From Paraburkholderia phenoliruptrix (lineage in GTDB: Bacteria > Pseudomonadota > Gammaproteobacteria > Burkholderiales > Burkholderiaceae): a stretch of DNA of 64,000 nucleotides. Of the stretch, positions 62,255-64,000 are shown piece after piece. The position numbers were made by a program, and so were the translations under genes. Positions within the stretch are counted from its first letter, which is position 1. Each line of letters opens with the position of its first letter. The DNA is taken from assembly GCF_902859825.1 (NCBI RefSeq), contig NZ_CADIKB010000005.1:62001-126000 (forward strand), written 5' to 3'. The notes below the pieces were generated by a model, which searched no databases, had not been told where the DNA came from, and saw only the letters and a program-made list of their open reading frames with translations.

Positions 62255-63604
62255 ATGGCAGACAAAGCAACCCGCATCGATCTCTTCAGCCTGCGCACGC
62301 CCGCCATGCGCGCATTTCATCTGACGTGGATGGCGTTCTTCGTCTGCTTCTTCGCGTGGTTCGCGTGCGCGCCGCTGATGCCGCTCATCAAGCGCGAGTT
62401 CGGTTTATCCGCCGATCAGGTGGCCAACATCAACATCGCCGCCGTGGCGGTCACGATTCTCGTGCGGCTCGTGGTCGGGCCGATGTGCGACCGCTATGGC
62501 CCGCGCAAGGTGTACTCGGGACTGCTGCTGGCAGGCGCGCTGCCGGTGCTCGGCGCTGCCATGTCGACGGGTTACGGGAGCTTTCTGCTGTGCCGTTTGC
62601 TGATCGGCGCAGTGGGCGCCAGCTTTGTGATCACGCAGTACCACACGTCGATGATGTTCGCGCCGAACGTGGTCGGCACGGCCAACGCGACGACCGCGGG
62701 TTGGGGCAACACCGGCGCCGGCGCCGCCCAGGCGCTCATTCCGCTGCTGCTCGCCGCGATCATCGTGCTCGGCGTGGGCGAGTCGTCCGCATGGCGGGTC
62801 GCGCTTGTTGTGCCTGGGCTCGCGATGCCGGTCATGGCCGCGTTCTACTGGCGCTTCACGCAGGACTGCCCGCAAGGCAACTTCGCGGCATTGCGGGCGC
62901 AAGGCATCGCTATCGACGGCGGCAAGAAGGGCGGCTGGGCCAGCTTTCGCGCCGCCTGCGCAAACTATCGCGTCTGGATGCTGTTCATCACTTACGCAGC
63001 GTGCTTCGGCGTCGAGGTCTTCATCCACAACATCGCCGCAATCTATTACGTCGATCATTTCCACTTGTCGCTGAAAGAGGCCGGCGTGGCCGCGGGCAGC
63101 TTCGGCCTGCTCGCGTTGTTCGCGCGCGCGCTCGGCGGCTGGGTATCGGACAAAGCGGCCGCATCGCGCGGCCTCGAAGTGCGCTCCACGCTGTTGTGCG
63201 CGTTGATCGTCGGCGAAGGGCTCGGGCTCCTGTGCTTCGCGCACGCGAACAGCGTCGCGCCGGCGCTCGTCGCGATGCTGGTGTTCGGGCTCTTCACGCA
63301 CATGGCATGCGGCGCGACGTATGCACTCGTGCCGTTCATCGACCGCAAGGCGCTCGGCGGCGTGGCGGGCATTATCGGCGCGGGCGGCAATGTCGGCGCG
63401 GTGGCTGCGGGCTTTCTGATGAAGGGCGTCGGCGGCATCCAGCAGACGCTCGCGACGCTCGGCGTGCTCGTCACGCTGTCGGCACTGTGCGCGTTGGCCG
63501 TGCGTTTCAGCGGCGAGCACAAGGCGCGCGAAGCGGCGCTGCGCGAGCGCGCGCTCGCCGCCGCCGCCGCCCCCGCCGCTAATACGCAGGGCATGGCGAA
63601 TTGA
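62255..63604 (+). CDS. Nitrate/nitrite MFS transporter (NarK/NasA family)
   Basis: 449 residues from the ATG at 62255 (MADKATRIDLFSLRTPAMRAFHL); an upstream extension would run through the leader terminator. Twelve membrane segments and both glycine-rich nitrate signatures of the NNP family: AGWGNTGAGAAQALIPLL and IIGAGGNVGAVAAGFLM. Nitrogen-type regulation (sigma-54, NtrC-like site, ANTAR leader) and the following gene point to assimilatory nitrate or nitrite uptake rather than respiration. Confidence 0.93.
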   Translation: MADKATRIDLFSLRTPAMRAFHLTWMAFFVCFFAWFACAPLMPLIKREFGLSADQVANINIAAVAVTILVRLVVGPMCDRYGPRKVYSGLLLAGALPVLGAAMSTGYGSFLLCRLLIGAVGASFVITQYHTSMMFAPNVVGTANATTAGWGNTGAGAAQALIPLLLAAIIVLGVGESSAWRVALVVPGLAMPVMAAFYWRFTQDCPQGNFAALRAQGIAIDGGKKGGWASFRAACANYRVWMLFITYAACFGVEVFIHNIAAIYYVDHFHLSLKEAGVAAGSFGLLALFARALGGWVSDKAAASRGLEVRSTLLCALIVGEGLGLLCFAHANSVAPALVAMLVFGLFTHMACGATYALVPFIDRKALGGVAGIIGAGGNVGAVAAGFLMKGVGGIQQTLATLGVLVTLSALCALAVRFSGEHKAREAALRERALAAAAAPAANTQGMAN

Positions 63605-63649
63605 GCGGGCTCATCGCCGTGCAGGGCGTGCTGTTGTTTGCTCGTACGC

Positions 63650-63666
63650 TGCACGGTGAAGGTGCT
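63650..63666. promoter_or_regulatory. NtrC-like enhancer site 2
   Basis: TGCACG-GTGAA-GGTGCT matches TGCACC-N5-GGTGCA at 10 of 12 defined bases, centred about 154 bases upstream of the predicted start. Confidence 0.5.
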
Positions 63667-63785
63667 GCGTCGCACCATCATCGCGCCTTCATGCATTCGA
63701 ATGCGTCAGCCAGCAGCGCATAGCAGCACGCGTCAACCCGCGCCAAACGCCCACCAGACGGCGCATTCGGAAGGTTCGGGTCGAA

Positions 63786-63801
63786 TGGCACGGGCTTTGC
63801 A
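63786..63801 (+). promoter_or_regulatory. Sigma-54 promoter upstream of the last gene
   Basis: TGGCAC-GGGCT-TTGCA is a full consensus match with exact spacing. Predicted start is near 63812, at the foot of the first leader hairpin. Confidence 0.85.
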
Positions 63802-63812
63802 TTAACGGGCTG

Positions 63813-63929
63813 CGGATCAACGGCGATCCGGCTCACCCAGCAGCACTCTGTCTCAGATCATTGGTTTTGGACAACGGCGTCCCCCGAATACAGTCGCAGC
63901 AGCGATTGCATCCGCGGGACGCTTTTTTT
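63813..63929 (+). promoter_or_regulatory. ANTAR (NasR/NasT-type) antitermination leader with terminator, copy 2
   Basis: P1 is CGGATC (63813-63818), hexaloop AACGGC, GATCCG (63825-63830). P2 is GGAC (63869-63872), hexaloop AACGGC, GTCC (63879-63882). Both loops show A1 and G4. The terminator pairs GCGTCCC (63877-63883) with GGGACGC (63916-63922) and ends in T7, overlapping P2 as in copy 1. Confidence 0.85.
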
Positions 63930-63944
63930 ATTGCCGGACACATC

Positions 63945-64000
63945 ATGTCGCAAACCGCATCGCAAATGAATGAAGCCTCTGTCATGAACGTCGTCGTCAT
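63945..64000 (+). CDS. Start of a gene cut by the window edge, probable nitrite reductase large subunit
   Basis: Only 18 codons are visible. The protein starts MSQTASQMNEASVMNVVV; MNVVV looks like the first strand of a Rossmann-type FAD/NAD-binding fold, and its place after a nitrate/nitrite transporter with an identical antitermination leader suggests assimilatory nitrite reductase NirB. An internal Met at codon 14 is an alternative start. Another nitrate-assimilation flavoprotein is possible. Confidence 0.5.
   Translation, partial: MSQTASQMNEASVMNVVV

Larger units (their letters stand above)
63605..63944. other. Regulatory region of the last gene (probable nirB)
   Basis: These 340 bases carry an NtrC-like site (63650-63666), a consensus sigma-54 promoter (63786-63801) and a second antitermination leader (63813-63929). 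No gene is seen. Confidence 0.65.

Overview
The window looks like chromosomal DNA of a Burkholderia/Paraburkholderia-type betaproteobacterium. The evidence is the high GC content with strong third-position bias, the gene order rpsB-tsf-pyrH-frr-uppS-cdsA-dxr-rseP-bamA-skp-lpxD-fabZ-lpxA-lpxB-rnhB, and the character of the encoded proteins (Burkholderia-like EF-Ts, BamA and an AAHS-type transporter). The assignment is by recognition, not by database search.

Positions 1-36000 are mostly conserved housekeeping genes. The 3' end of ligA overlaps def. A minus-strand unit map-glnD-rluB diverges from the rpsB-tsf translation unit; its RluB carries an unusual 39-residue tandem-repeat extension. A long plus-strand envelope/lipid A operon (pyrH to rnhB) ends in a tRNA/rRNA methyltransferase gene that is frameshifted here. 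Next come the divergent ppsR/ppsA pair (PEP synthase and its regulatory kinase), an NfeD-paraslipin pair, smpB divergent from ratA-rnfH, an EamA transporter, guaB with a small membrane protein, and guaA.

After guaA, whose 3' end is a known insertion target for integrative elements, the content becomes accessory: a DUF3303 protein, an aromatic-acid-type MFS transporter, a secreted protein, a family 2 glycosyltransferase and a degenerate receiver protein. A catabolic cluster follows (enoyl-CoA hydratase, PotD/PotA-like ABC transporter with a fused two-domain permease, acyl-CoA ligase, IclR regulator). Next are a TetR regulator with ohr, a DUF485-actP acetate symporter pair, a VOC-fold protein, a sulfonate-type binding protein and a divergent AraC/SDR pair.

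Positions 56400-64000 hold two regulatory circuits readable from the DNA. (1) A 2-hydroxycarboxylate transporter is preceded by a sigma-54 -24/-12 promoter and an IHF consensus site, and followed by a DctB-like sensor kinase and a sigma-54 activator of the DctD type. (2) A nitrate/nitrite transporter gene and the start of a second gene (probably nirB) are each preceded by a sigma-54 promoter, an NtrC-like site and a leader with two hexaloop hairpins (A at loop position 1, G at 4). In both leaders the second hairpin overlaps an intrinsic terminator, which is the signature of NasR/NasT-type ANTAR antitermination. No ANTAR protein gene lies inside the window. I see no rRNA, tRNA, CRISPR array, complete insertion sequence or prophage.
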